DNA from: CATQHS01 sp963422655 | GTDB taxonomy: Bacteria; Actinomycetota; Acidimicrobiia; Acidimicrobiales; Aldehydirespiratoraceae | Direction of reading: 5' to 3' | Length of the DNA: 64,000 bases | NCBI GenBank assembly: GCA_963422655.1 | Contig: OY730440.1 | Coordinates: forward strand, 2,418,001 to 2,482,000 | Shown: piece by piece, positions 56,356-64,000 of the stretch | Layout of the letters: each line of letters opens with the position of its first letter | How positions within the stretch are numbered: the first letter of the stretch is position 1 | Notes under the pieces: generated by a model | Told to the model about the DNA's origin: nothing | Databases searched by the model: none | Seen by the model: only the letters and a program-made list of their open reading frames with translations | Position numbers and translations under genes: made by a program

Positions 56356-56382
56356 TTAGCACTCGCACTGCGAGAGTGCCAG
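56356..56382. promoter_or_regulatory. CIRCE operator (HrcA site) upstream of groEL
   Basis: TTAGCACTC (56356-56364), a 9-base spacer and GAGTGCCAG (56374-56382) match the CIRCE consensus with one changed base per two arms. HrcA should repress groEL here at normal temperature. Confidence 0.92.
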
Positions 56383-56425
56383 TGATCGGGTTTCGGCCCT
56401 TACAGGTTTTGTTTCGGAGGTTTCC

Positions 56426-58051
56426 ATGGCCAAGACGATTCAGTTCGACGAGAAGGCCCGCCGGGCCTTGGAGCGGGGGATGAACCAGCTCGCAGACGCG
56501 GTGAGGGTCACTCTCGGCCCCAAGGGCCGCAACGTGGTGCTGGACAAGAAGTGGGGTGCCCCCACCATCACCAACGATGGTGTCTCGATCGCGAAAGAAA
56601 TCGAGCTGGAGGATCCCTTCGAGAAGATCGGTGCCGAGCTGGTCAAGGAGGTGGCCAAGAAGACCGACGACGTGGCCGGCGATGGTACGACCACGGCCAC
56701 GGTGCTGGCTTGGGCCATGGTGCGTGAAGGCTTGCGCAATGTTGCGGCCGGAGCCAACCCGATGTCGTTGAAGCGGGGTATAGAGGCCGGTGTTGCCGCC
56801 GCAGTCGAGTCGATTGCCGGTGACAGCCACGACGTATCGTCCGACAAGGAACAGATCGCCAACGTGGCCGCTATCTCGGCTGCCGATCCCGAGATCGGCT
56901 CCACCATCTCCGATGCCATCGACAAGGTTGGCAAAGATGGTGTCATCACGGTCGAGGAAGGTCAGACTTTCGGTCTGGAGATGGAGACGGTCGAGGGCAT
57001 GCGCTTCGACAAGGGCTACATCTCCCCTTACTTCGTCACCGACTCCGAGCGCATGGAGGCGGTACTCGACAACCCCTACGTGCTGCTGGTCGGATCCAAG
57101 ATCAGCAATGTCCGTGACTTGGTGCCTGTGCTCGAGAAGGTCATGCAAGGCGGCAAGCCCCTGCTGATCATCGCCGAAGACGTCGAGGGCGAAGCCTTGG
57201 CCACCTTGGTGGTCAACAAGATCCGGGGCACCTTCACCTCGACTGCGGTCAAGGCCCCCGGCTTCGGGGATCGCCGCAAGGCGATGCTCCAGGACATGGC
57301 CATCCTCACCGGTGGCCAAGTAATCAGCGAGGAGGTCGGCCTCAAGCTCGACAGTGTGGGCGTGGACATGTTGGGCCAAGCCCGCAAGATCATCGTCACC
57401 AAAGACGAGACGACCATCATCGAAGGGGCCGGCGATAGCTTCGATGTGACCGGCCGGATCAACCAGATCAAGGGCGAGATCGACAACACCGACTCGGACT
57501 ATGATCGGGAAAAGCTCCAGGAGCGCTTGGCCAAGCTGTCGGGTGGTGTGGCCGTGCTCAAGGTCGGAGCCGCTACCGAGGTAGAGCTCAAAGAGAAGAA
57601 GCACCGCATCGAGGATGCGGTCAGCACCACCAAGGCGGCCATCGAAGAGGGCGTGGTGGCCGGTGGAGGCACCACTCTGGTGCGGGCCCAGGATGCGGTC
57701 GACGCCGCCGTGAACGATTTGAGCAATGGCGACGAGCAGACCGGCGCCCGTATCGTGGCCAAGGCTCTGGAGGCGCCGCTGGTGCAGATCGCCGTCAACG
57801 CCGGCCTGGAAGGCGGTGTCGTGGTGGAAAAGGTACGCAATTTCGAAGGGCCGGTGGGGCTCAACGCCGAGACCGGTGAATATGAGGATCTCATCTCCGC
57901 CGGCATCATCGACGCCGCCAAGGTGACACGCTCCGCCCTTCAGAACGCCGGGTCCATCGCCGGGCTGTTCCTCACCACCGAGGCGGTCATCGCCGACATG
58001 CCCGAGGAGACTCCGGCTGGCGGCGGCGGTATGCCCGACATGGACTACTGA
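56426..58051 (+). CDS. groL: 60-kDa chaperonin GroEL
   Basis: 541 residues from ATG 56426 with GGAGG upstream. AKTIQFDEKARRALERGMNQ, VTLGPKGRNVVLDKKWGAPT, AGDGTTTATVLAWAMV and the C-terminal GGGGMPDMDY identify it. No groES gene precedes it, so this is the separately encoded chaperonin copy common in actinobacteria, controlled by CIRCE. Confidence 0.98.
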   Translation: MAKTIQFDEKARRALERGMNQLADAVRVTLGPKGRNVVLDKKWGAPTITNDGVSIAKEIELEDPFEKIGAELVKEVAKKTDDVAGDGTTTATVLAWAMVREGLRNVAAGANPMSLKRGIEAGVAAAVESIAGDSHDVSSDKEQIANVAAISAADPEIGSTISDAIDKVGKDGVITVEEGQTFGLEMETVEGMRFDKGYISPYFVTDSERMEAVLDNPYVLLVGSKISNVRDLVPVLEKVMQGGKPLLIIAEDVEGEALATLVVNKIRGTFTSTAVKAPGFGDRRKAMLQDMAILTGGQVISEEVGLKLDSVGVDMLGQARKIIVTKDETTIIEGAGDSFDVTGRINQIKGEIDNTDSDYDREKLQERLAKLSGGVAVLKVGAATEVELKEKKHRIEDAVSTTKAAIEEGVVAGGGTTLVRAQDAVDAAVNDLSNGDEQTGARIVAKALEAPLVQIAVNAGLEGGVVVEKVRNFEGPVGLNAETGEYEDLISAGIIDAAKVTRSALQNAGSIAGLFLTTEAVIADMPEETPAGGGGMPDMDY

Positions 58052-58065
58052 CCGAACTGCACCCG

Positions 58066-58536
58066 TTGTGCTGCTCGCTGGCGCCCCTGCTCGGGACATG
58101 GCGGGGCTCGGGGCAGGGGAGCTACCCCACCATCGATGACTTCTCCTACACCGAGGAATTGGTCTTCGGTCATGTCGGCAAGCCGTTCTTGGCCATGACC
58201 CAGCGCAGCCGGGACGGATCAACGGGGGAGCCACTCCATGCCGAGGCTGGGTACCTGCGTGCCCTCCCTGACAATGAGGTGGAGTTGGTGCTGGCCCAGC
58301 CGTCGGGAATAGTCGAAGTGGATGTCGGCTCGGTCACCCCGACAGATGCAGGCCTGATACTGGATCTGTCTTCGACCCGGATCGGTGTGTCACCGACAGC
58401 GAAACCGGTTACAGCCGTCCGGCGCTGTCTGGCCCTGACCGGATCGACGTTGGTGTCGGAGTTGTGGATGGCGGCGGTGGGCGAGGCTGATCTCGTTCAC
58501 CATGTGCGGTCGGAGTTGTCGAAGCCGGGACCGTAG
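58066..58536 (+). CDS. Nitrobindin-like heme-binding beta-barrel protein
   Basis: 156 residues from TTG 58066; the family usually begins with LHP, and CTG 58057 would supply it. LLGTWRGSGQGSYPTIDDF, ELVFGHVGKPFLAMTQRS, GYLRALPDNEVELVLAQPSG and the closing AVGEADLVHHVRSEL follow the THAP4/nitrobindin fold; the C-terminal His is the expected heme ligand. Members turn peroxynitrite to nitrate. It lies right after groEL. Confidence 0.87.
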   Translation: MCCSLAPLLGTWRGSGQGSYPTIDDFSYTEELVFGHVGKPFLAMTQRSRDGSTGEPLHAEAGYLRALPDNEVELVLAQPSGIVEVDVGSVTPTDAGLILDLSSTRIGVSPTAKPVTAVRRCLALTGSTLVSELWMAAVGEADLVHHVRSELSKPGP

Positions 58537-58540
58537 CCTT

Positions 58541-59344
58541 ATGGCCATGGCAATGAAGTCCAGGAGCCAGAAGTGGTTGGTTCGGCCTTGGACCGGTGAG
58601 GGCTTGGCTGTGGGTCGGCGCCCTGACCGTCTCGCATCCGAGGAGCCCATGGCCATCGAGCTGGACGGCGTGCGGGTGACCACCACCATGCGTACCCCCG
58701 GCCACGACTTCGAGCTGGCGGCCGGGTTCTGCTTTACCGAGGGACTGCTCGACGGCCACCCGGTGACCCGGGTCAGTTACTGTGCCTTCGGATCGGCAGT
58801 TGCCACCGCCTTCAACGTGGTGTCGGTGTCCACCGGCGGTAGAGCGCCCCCGCCTCGGCCCCGGCTCACCACCACCACGTCATCGTGCGGCTTCTGCGGG
58901 ACCGACGAGATCGACGAGCTGGTGGGCAAGCTGAAACCGGTCACCGGAGCGGCCCTGGCCTGGGAGCTGCTGGCCGCCGCACCGGAGGGGCTGCGGTCGG
59001 GCCAAGAGCTGTTCGCGGCCACCGGCGCTGTCCATGCCGCCGGGGTGGTCGAACCCGACGGCCGGGTCACCACCGTGCGTGAGGACGTTGGGCGTCACAA
59101 CGCTGTGGACAAGATCATCGGGCGCCTGCTCCTCGACGGCGAGCTTCCGGCCCGGGGGAAGGGTCTCGTTGTCAGCGGGCGGGCCAGCTTCGAGTTGGTG
59201 CACAAGGCTTGGGCCGGGGGGTTCCGGGCTCTGGTGGCGGTCAGCGCTCCCACCGCCTTGGCCGCGGCTACGGCCGAAGCGGCCGGTATGCAGTTGGCCG
59301 GATTCGCCCGAGGCGGCCAACTGTCGATCTACACCGACGCCTGA
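58541..59344 (+). CDS. fdhD: FdhD sulfurtransferase for molybdoenzymes
   Basis: 267 residues from ATG 58541. TMRTPGHDFELAAGFCFTEG, the catalytic CxxC in TSSCGFCGTDEIDEL, and VREDVGRHNAVDKIIGRLLL are diagnostic. FdhD passes sulfur from a cysteine desulfurase to the Mo-bis-MGD cofactor of formate dehydrogenase-type enzymes. No formate dehydrogenase is in the window. It is not the usual factor for the xanthine-dehydrogenase-type enzyme at 18 kb. Confidence 0.94.
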   Translation: MAMAMKSRSQKWLVRPWTGEGLAVGRRPDRLASEEPMAIELDGVRVTTTMRTPGHDFELAAGFCFTEGLLDGHPVTRVSYCAFGSAVATAFNVVSVSTGGRAPPPRPRLTTTTSSCGFCGTDEIDELVGKLKPVTGAALAWELLAAAPEGLRSGQELFAATGAVHAAGVVEPDGRVTTVREDVGRHNAVDKIIGRLLLDGELPARGKGLVVSGRASFELVHKAWAGGFRALVAVSAPTALAAATAEAAGMQLAGFARGGQLSIYTDA

Positions 59345-59399
59345 CGCCACCTGCGCCGGATTGCCGCCGCCCGCCCCGGCCGTTTCGTAGACTGCTGCC

Positions 59400-60092
59400 A
59401 TGGTCGACCCGGTCACCGTATCCACAGGCCTCACCGTGCTACACCTCTTCTGTGCCCGTACCCCTCTCAGCGACGACAAGCAGGTGCGGGCCGCCGTGGA
59501 GGAGGCCGAGTCGGCCGGTATCACGGTGGTTACCGTGGCCGTTCTCGGTCACAAGGCGGAGCTGGCGTTCATGGCCCTCGACGCCGACGCTTGGAAACTG
59601 CGTGATCTCCAGACCCTACTGACGGAAAGGGGCGGGCTCAAGGCGATCGACAGCTTCGTCTCCATCACGGAGCTGTCCGAGTATGCCCAGGGCCTGCCCG
59701 CTGCTATGGCTGACATGCGGCTCTACCCGGAGCTGCCTCCCGAAGGAAAGCCGGCTTGGTGCTTCTATCCCATGACCAAGCGCCGCAACCCGGGCCAGAA
59801 CTGGTATGAGCTGCCCTATGACCAGCGCAAGGAGCTCATGTATGAGCACGGCGCCTCGGGACGTAAGTTTGCCGGTCGTATTGTTCAGCTCGTCACTGCT
59901 TCCACCGGCCTCGACGATTGGGAATGGGGGGTGACGCTGTTCGGTCGCAGTCTCGACGATCTGAAGGAAACTGTTTATACCATGCGCTATGATCGAGCTT
60001 CGGCTGCATACGCCGAGTTCGGCCCGTTCATCACCGGGTTGGTAGGACCGGTCGACGAGATCCTGGACCGGACCAGCCTCAGAGTGCAGTAA
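59400..60092 (+). CDS. hemQ: Coproheme decarboxylase HemQ/ChdC
   Basis: 230 residues. It belongs to the chlorite dismutase family: WCFYPMTKRRNPGQNWYELP, ELMYEHGASGRKFAGRIVQL, DDWEWGVTLFGRSLDDLKE and YTMRYDRASAAYAEFGPF. Tyr123 (in YPMTK) and His150 (in EHG) are 27 apart, the spacing of the catalytic Tyr and proximal His in Listeria ChdC. It completes the coproporphyrin-dependent heme pathway of actinobacteria. Confidence 0.94.
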   Translation: MVDPVTVSTGLTVLHLFCARTPLSDDKQVRAAVEEAESAGITVVTVAVLGHKAELAFMALDADAWKLRDLQTLLTERGGLKAIDSFVSITELSEYAQGLPAAMADMRLYPELPPEGKPAWCFYPMTKRRNPGQNWYELPYDQRKELMYEHGASGRKFAGRIVQLVTASTGLDDWEWGVTLFGRSLDDLKETVYTMRYDRASAAYAEFGPFITGLVGPVDEILDRTSLRVQ

Positions 60093-60177
60093 GCACTGGT
60101 CGTCGGGTGATACAGGCTGGTAGTTCGCGTTCATTGTGGTGTCTGCCCATCTTGATCGAAGGTGACGGTTTGGGGTT

Positions 60178-60930
60178 GTGACCGATCAGCGTCTCGGTTT
60201 CGAGGCTGTGTGGGACCAGGTGAGCGGAGTGGAAGGTTGGTTGAGTTGTGATCAGGCCCGGATGCTCTATGACCGGGCCGTCGAGCTGACCCCAACCGCC
60301 ACCGTGGTGGAGATCGGCAGCTTCCGAGGCCGGTCCACGATTGTCTTGGCTTCGGCTGTCCCGGGCGGTGTCGAAGTGGTGGCTATCGACCCCCATGCCG
60401 GAGGCGACCGGGGTCCGGGTGAGATTTCCGCCGACCGCCGCCGTGGCGACGAAGACTTGGCCGCATTTCACGCCAACCTCCGAGCCGCCGCCTTTACCGA
60501 CCGGGTTCGCCATGTGCGCCGGGCTTCAGCCGAAGCGGCTGCTGACGTGGAAGGTGAGATCGACTTGCTCTACGTCGACGGGGCCCACCGATTCGGTCCG
60601 GCACGAGCCGACATGATCGAGTGGGGCGGGCGGGTTCGGCTTGGGGGAACAATGCTCGTCCACGACGCGTTCAGCTCTGTGGGGGTGACTCTGGCCCTGC
60701 TGGGTTCCACACTTCCCAGCCGGAACTGGTACTACGTCGGCCGGTCCGGGTCCATGGCCGAGTTCCGGCGGATGGGCCTGACACCGGTCCGGGGCATGCT
60801 CGATGCTCTGCGCCAAGCCGCCCAGCTTCCTTGGTTCGTTCGCAACCTCGTGATCAAAGTGCTCATCGTGGCCCGGCTCGGCCCGTTCGCTCGGCTCCTC
60901 GGCCATCGGGGCGGTCATTGGCCCTATTGA
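60178..60930 (+). CDS. Class I SAM-dependent methyltransferase (Methyltransf_24 type)
   Basis: 250 residues from GTG 60178. SAM-binding motif I reads VVEIGSFRGRSTIVLASAV, followed by VEVVAIDPHAGG and LLYVDGAHRFGPARADMIEW. These proteins are often linked to glycan or cephalosporin-hydroxylase-like methylation. Substrate unknown; no glycosyl genes flank it. Confidence 0.85.
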   Translation: MTDQRLGFEAVWDQVSGVEGWLSCDQARMLYDRAVELTPTATVVEIGSFRGRSTIVLASAVPGGVEVVAIDPHAGGDRGPGEISADRRRGDEDLAAFHANLRAAAFTDRVRHVRRASAEAAADVEGEIDLLYVDGAHRFGPARADMIEWGGRVRLGGTMLVHDAFSSVGVTLALLGSTLPSRNWYYVGRSGSMAEFRRMGLTPVRGMLDALRQAAQLPWFVRNLVIKVLIVARLGPFARLLGHRGGHWPY

Positions 60931-61034
60931 GTTGATCGGTTCTTCTCGGTGGGCTATTACGATGGCCAGTTAGCAGGCAAGCTGTTTATGCTAGTATGTT
61001 TAACACTTCGTCTTTGTCAGTTTAGGAGTTCTCA

Positions 61035-63419
61035 ATGGCTGATGTTGCTGCAATCGACAACTCGGGCCGAGCAGCCGACCCGGTGATCATCGGTGGAGTC
61101 GCGATGCCCTGTCGCCTCTCGCCTCAGAGAACACGGCGAACGACAAGACGCAGGCGGGTCATGGTGAGCCTGGCGCTGATCCTGGCCGTTATATCGTCGA
61201 TGCTGCCGGTAGCCGCGGTGAATGCGCAGGACGCGGTGGATGCGCAGGACTCGGTTTACATCGAGGGCTTGTCGTCCTCTGGAACCAATTTTATCGAAGT
61301 GGAAGAGAACACCAAGATGGTCATGGCCAAACTGGTGCTCGTTGGTGTTGAAACCCTCGAGCTGGAGTCCAATCAAGAAATCCGATGGTCAGTCATCGGT
61401 CGTGATGGTAGATACCATTTCCATACGCTCCCTTACCGGGATCGTGGATTACCGGGTCAGATACCCAAGCTGATGTTTGATAATGGCCCGAATTTCCCGA
61501 ATTTTGAGGATCCTCAGGACGAAAATAAAGATAATATCTACGAATTTTCTATCGCAGCCTTTGTAGTGACCTTAAGATACGTAAGTTCCTACGGCTATTT
61601 TGGCACATATGAAGAGCATCCCGCTGCCATAGCGAAGTTGTCTGTGATCGTCACTGATGTAGGTGAGGACCCTCCTGATGCTCCGCAGTGGCATTCGATA
61701 AAATCTTCTCAGCCCTCGCAGATATCAGCGCAATGGATAGAACCATCTAGACCCGGCCCATCGATCGATCGGTATGACCTCCAGATCCGGTCCACACCGG
61801 ACCAGGCAGAGTGGGTCGACCTTGATCGGTCACGATTCAGGAGCGAGAGTAGCGGCTACGTACGCTGGCCGGTATATGACACGGTCGTTTCCGTGGATAT
61901 TGTTGGGTTCAACTATGTCCCGTCAAAGTCATATCAATTACGGGTACGGGGTGTGAACGCCGATGGTATCGGACAGTGGTCCCAACCTTCCGAGCCCGTA
62001 AACGTCTTTCCCAGAAGACCTGAATTCATCATTCCTACCGATCTGTCAGTGGCAGAGAACACTACCGAGGTGGGGGTCTTGGAGGTCAAAGATTCCGGCG
62101 ATTACCAGGATATCTTTTGGTCTCTAACCGACGACCGGTTCGAATTGACACCCGTGGATCCCCAGGTGTCCACATCCATGAAGCTGAGTTTCAAGCAGGC
62201 CCCGAACTTTGAGAAGCCTGGAGATGCTGACGGTGATGGTGTCTACGAGTTGAAGGTGACTCTCAGCGATGGCAGCGACCACTTCAGTGCCACCAGTACG
62301 GTGACTGTGATCGATGTCGCTGAGGCGCCGTCTGCTCCGGGTGAGCCAGCGGTTACCCCTCGAGGTGATACGGAGTTGGTGGTGGAATGGGACGAACCGG
62401 CCAACCCGGGTCCGACGATCACCGACTATGACGTCGAGTACCGAGAAGGGCCCACTCGGCTGTGGGTCGATGCCCGCTATTCAGGTAGTCCAGAAAGCGC
62501 CACGAGTACGGCTATGACCATCAGTGGGTTGACCCGGCAGACGGACTATGAAGTGAGAGTACAAGCCTACAACGACGAGGGTATAAGTGGCTGGTCCGCA
62601 GTCGCTACGGCCACCACCGGCGACGCCATACCGGACCCGGTCGATCCCCCGGATTCGGATTCGACCCCGACCCCGGACTCAGATTCGGATTCGGATTCGG
62701 ATTCGACCCCGACCCCGGACTCGGATTCGGATTCGGATTCGGATTCGACCCCGGATTCGGATGCGGATTCGGATGCGGATTCGGTTGTTGACCCGGTCGG
62801 TCCTTCGGGTTCGGATTCGGGTTCTTCGGATGGTTCTGCCCGGGTTTGGGTGTCCCGGACGGTTTGGCCGTTCGTGGATGTGGCTGAGGATTCACCGCAC
62901 AGGGAAAGTATCGGTGAGTTGACGTCTCTGGGGATCATCAAGGGTAAGACGGCGACGAGCTTTGAGCCGAAAGCCCTTTTGACTCGTGCTCATATCGCTT
63001 CGTTCCTGGCCCGGTTGTGGAGGAAGTCGGGGCAGGATTGTCCGAAGGGTGCCAGTGTCTGGGCCGACGTGGGTGCTTCTTCGGCGCACAGCGGCAACAT
63101 TGATTGTCTGGGTGGTCTCGGTATCGTCACCGGCACTACTGAGATGACCTATGAGCCCTACCGACCGGCGTCTCGTTCGTCTATGGCCTCTTTCTTGGCC
63201 AACATCTGGCGTCAGTCCGGCAACAAGTGTCCGGTGGCCGAGGCGCCGTTGCCTTTCGACGATGTGCCCGGTGATGCTGATTATGCCGATGACGTGAAAT
63301 GCATCTACGACCTTGGCATCACAGCCGGTAAGACAGCCACAAGCTATGATCCTGGTAGTACGGTTACCCGCGAGCAAATGGCCTCATTTCTGGCCCGCCT
63401 CTGGCGTAAATTACGGTGA
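61035..63419 (+). CDS. SLH-domain surface protein with Fn3 modules and Ser-Asp linker
   Basis: 794 residues from ATG 61035, with TAGGAG upstream. A long Arg-rich n-region precedes the signal helix (VMVSLALILAVISSMLPVAA). An in-frame 18-bp duplication gives AQDAVDAQDS. Then come a cadherin-like beta region, a first Fn3 domain (about 210-325), another cadherin-like unit (LSVAENTTEVGVLEV), a second Fn3 (about 435-530), a Ser-Asp/Thr-Pro repeat linker (about 535-595), and three SLH domains (each with a FLARLWRK-like end), which bind secondary cell-wall polymer. It is an S-layer-anchored adhesin-type protein. Its lower GC matches the other secreted genes. Confidence 0.9.
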   Translation: MADVAAIDNSGRAADPVIIGGVAMPCRLSPQRTRRTTRRRRVMVSLALILAVISSMLPVAAVNAQDAVDAQDSVYIEGLSSSGTNFIEVEENTKMVMAKLVLVGVETLELESNQEIRWSVIGRDGRYHFHTLPYRDRGLPGQIPKLMFDNGPNFPNFEDPQDENKDNIYEFSIAAFVVTLRYVSSYGYFGTYEEHPAAIAKLSVIVTDVGEDPPDAPQWHSIKSSQPSQISAQWIEPSRPGPSIDRYDLQIRSTPDQAEWVDLDRSRFRSESSGYVRWPVYDTVVSVDIVGFNYVPSKSYQLRVRGVNADGIGQWSQPSEPVNVFPRRPEFIIPTDLSVAENTTEVGVLEVKDSGDYQDIFWSLTDDRFELTPVDPQVSTSMKLSFKQAPNFEKPGDADGDGVYELKVTLSDGSDHFSATSTVTVIDVAEAPSAPGEPAVTPRGDTELVVEWDEPANPGPTITDYDVEYREGPTRLWVDARYSGSPESATSTAMTISGLTRQTDYEVRVQAYNDEGISGWSAVATATTGDAIPDPVDPPDSDSTPTPDSDSDSDSDSTPTPDSDSDSDSDSTPDSDADSDADSVVDPVGPSGSDSGSSDGSARVWVSRTVWPFVDVAEDSPHRESIGELTSLGIIKGKTATSFEPKALLTRAHIASFLARLWRKSGQDCPKGASVWADVGASSAHSGNIDCLGGLGIVTGTTEMTYEPYRPASRSSMASFLANIWRQSGNKCPVAEAPLPFDDVPGDADYADDVKCIYDLGITAGKTATSYDPGSTVTREQMASFLARLWRKLR
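62650..62790 (+). repeat. Ser-Asp coding repeats (gattcg units)
   Basis: Six-base units ggattc, encoding Asp-Ser, are tandemly repeated in two longer blocks beginning with Thr-Pro-Thr-Pro (ccgaccccg), then a third with Asp-Ala. Such tracts change length readily by slippage. Confidence 0.93.
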
Positions 63420-63525
63420 GCCCGTGATGCGCACTCGTTCGAGCTGACATCAATGACACCGGCGGCGGCTGGCATTGTGGTGGGCTCGACAAGTAATCAT
63501 TGGCGCGAGCTACTATGGTGCCGAC

Positions 63526-64000
63526 GTGAACGGCAAACAGTGGTTTCCTATTGCCGATGAAGTCGATTCGGCTTCCACGCCCCGCCGTCGGGCCGGCGAA
63601 GCCGAAATCTTGCGCTGGGCTGAAGCTCTTGCTGGCATCGCTCGCACCGGTTTGGGGTTTACCGAGAGCCAGTACGAGCGGGAGCGGTTCGAGGAGGTGC
63701 TGGCCGTGGCGGCCGATATCAGGTTCCACAGCCGCGGTGGCATCGATGCCGATCATCAGGTCCAGGAGTGGTTGGACGGGGTCGGCGCCGGGGTGGCCGG
63801 GTACGTCACACCCAAGGTTACGGTGGGAGCTGTCGTTGGTGACGGGCAAGGCCGGTTGCTGCTGGTCCGCCGGGCCGACTTCGGGATCTGGCTCTACCCT
63901 ACCGGGTGGGCCGACGTGGGTTACTCGCCGGCCGAGGTGGTGATCAAGGAGGTGGCCGAGGAGACCGGGATCGAGTGCGAGGTGGTCCGGCCCATCGCCA
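63526..64000 (+). CDS. Nudix hydrolase with Nudix_N domain (cut by window end)
   Basis: The first 158 residues, from GTG 63526. The N-terminal RWAEALAGIARTGLGFTESQ and YERERFEEVLAVAADI match the helical Nudix_N domain; the Nudix fold starts at VTVGAVVGDGQGRLLLVRRA. The Nudix box reads GWADVGYSPAEVVIKEVAEE then TG, with Lys for Arg and Tyr for the first Glu, so activity may differ from canonical ADP-ribose hydrolases. The 3' end is outside the window. Confidence 0.87.
   Translation, partial: MNGKQWFPIADEVDSASTPRRRAGEAEILRWAEALAGIARTGLGFTESQYERERFEEVLAVAADIRFHSRGGIDADHQVQEWLDGVGAGVAGYVTPKVTVGAVVGDGQGRLLLVRRADFGIWLYPTGWADVGYSPAEVVIKEVAEETGIECEVVRPIA

Noticed and set aside
55904..58234. Long minus-strand open frame opposite groEL
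   Set aside because: It is the reverse complement of groEL; only the last 65 codons (55706-55903) form a separate credible gene.
62650..62790. Possible CRISPR or satellite in gattcg repeats
   Set aside because: They are codons for Ser-Asp in one open surface-protein frame.

Overview
The window is high-GC, gene-dense actinobacterial DNA. Several features point to Actinomycetota: F420-type luciferase-like (LLM) oxidoreductases, a SigH/RsrA-type sigma/anti-sigma pair, an actinobacterial Flp/Tad pilus locus with a DUF4244-type pilin, DUF2520-panC-coaX-lysS synteny, ClpC, a lone CIRCE-controlled groEL and actinobacterial HemQ. The secreted SLH, Fn3 and protease genes and general gene style make me favour an Acidimicrobiia-like lineage. 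That placement is inference; no rRNA is present. I found no transposase, integrase, phage module or CRISPR array.

Layout. 1-6.5 kb: an accessory region with two paralogous secreted three-module proteins of unknown function, decayed gene remnants around a perfect palindromic bidirectional terminator, an OLD-type ATPase/TOPRIM nuclease, and the 5' stub of a PaeR7I/XhoI-like restriction endonuclease. 6.5-11.2 kb: a VOC protein, a DrrAB-type ABC exporter, an LLM enzyme, a creatininase-like hydrolase and a DinB protein. 11.3-13.9 kb: a secreted S1 protease with four Fn3 domains, followed by the scrap of a second copy. 14-25 kb: a molybdenum-hydroxylase and purine/N-heterocycle cluster (two amidohydrolases, FAD subunit, fused Mo subunit, XdhC, YqeB) framed by LLM enzymes. 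The ferredoxin-like domain of the Mo protein has lost all eight cluster cysteines. 25-30 kb: tadZABC, pilin, TadE, then a STAS/RsbW pair, in one overlapping operon.

30-46 kb: housekeeping genes: nhaA, topA, an MFS transporter, tmk, holB (its 3' end runs into tRNA-Thr(CGT)), sigH/rsrA, a zinc metalloprotease, tilS, a phosphatase-like protein without catalytic residues, folK, a DUF2520 protein, panC, coaX and lysS. 46-56 kb: a polyprenyl synthase, clpC, an LppM-like/HAD fusion, an ispDF gene whose 5' end is a copy of the clpC leader and first 34 codons, rlmB, tRNA-Thr(TGT), a LytR_C protein and glycerate kinase. 56-64 kb: a CysO/MoaD-like protein, groEL, nitrobindin, fdhD, hemQ, a methyltransferase, an SLH-domain surface protein with Ser-Asp repeats, and a Nudix gene cut by the window end.

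The strongest structure not explained by the genes is a set of at least 17 short (about 11-29 bp) tandem duplications or triplications, nearly all at gene ends and junctions. In two cases they have pulled apart genes that once overlapped by ATGA (creatininase/LLM and coaX/lysS). Larger duplications of the same flavour produced the clpC-ispDF chimera, the copied ABC-permease 3' end and the repeated Fn3 modules. Together they suggest a lineage prone to local duplication.
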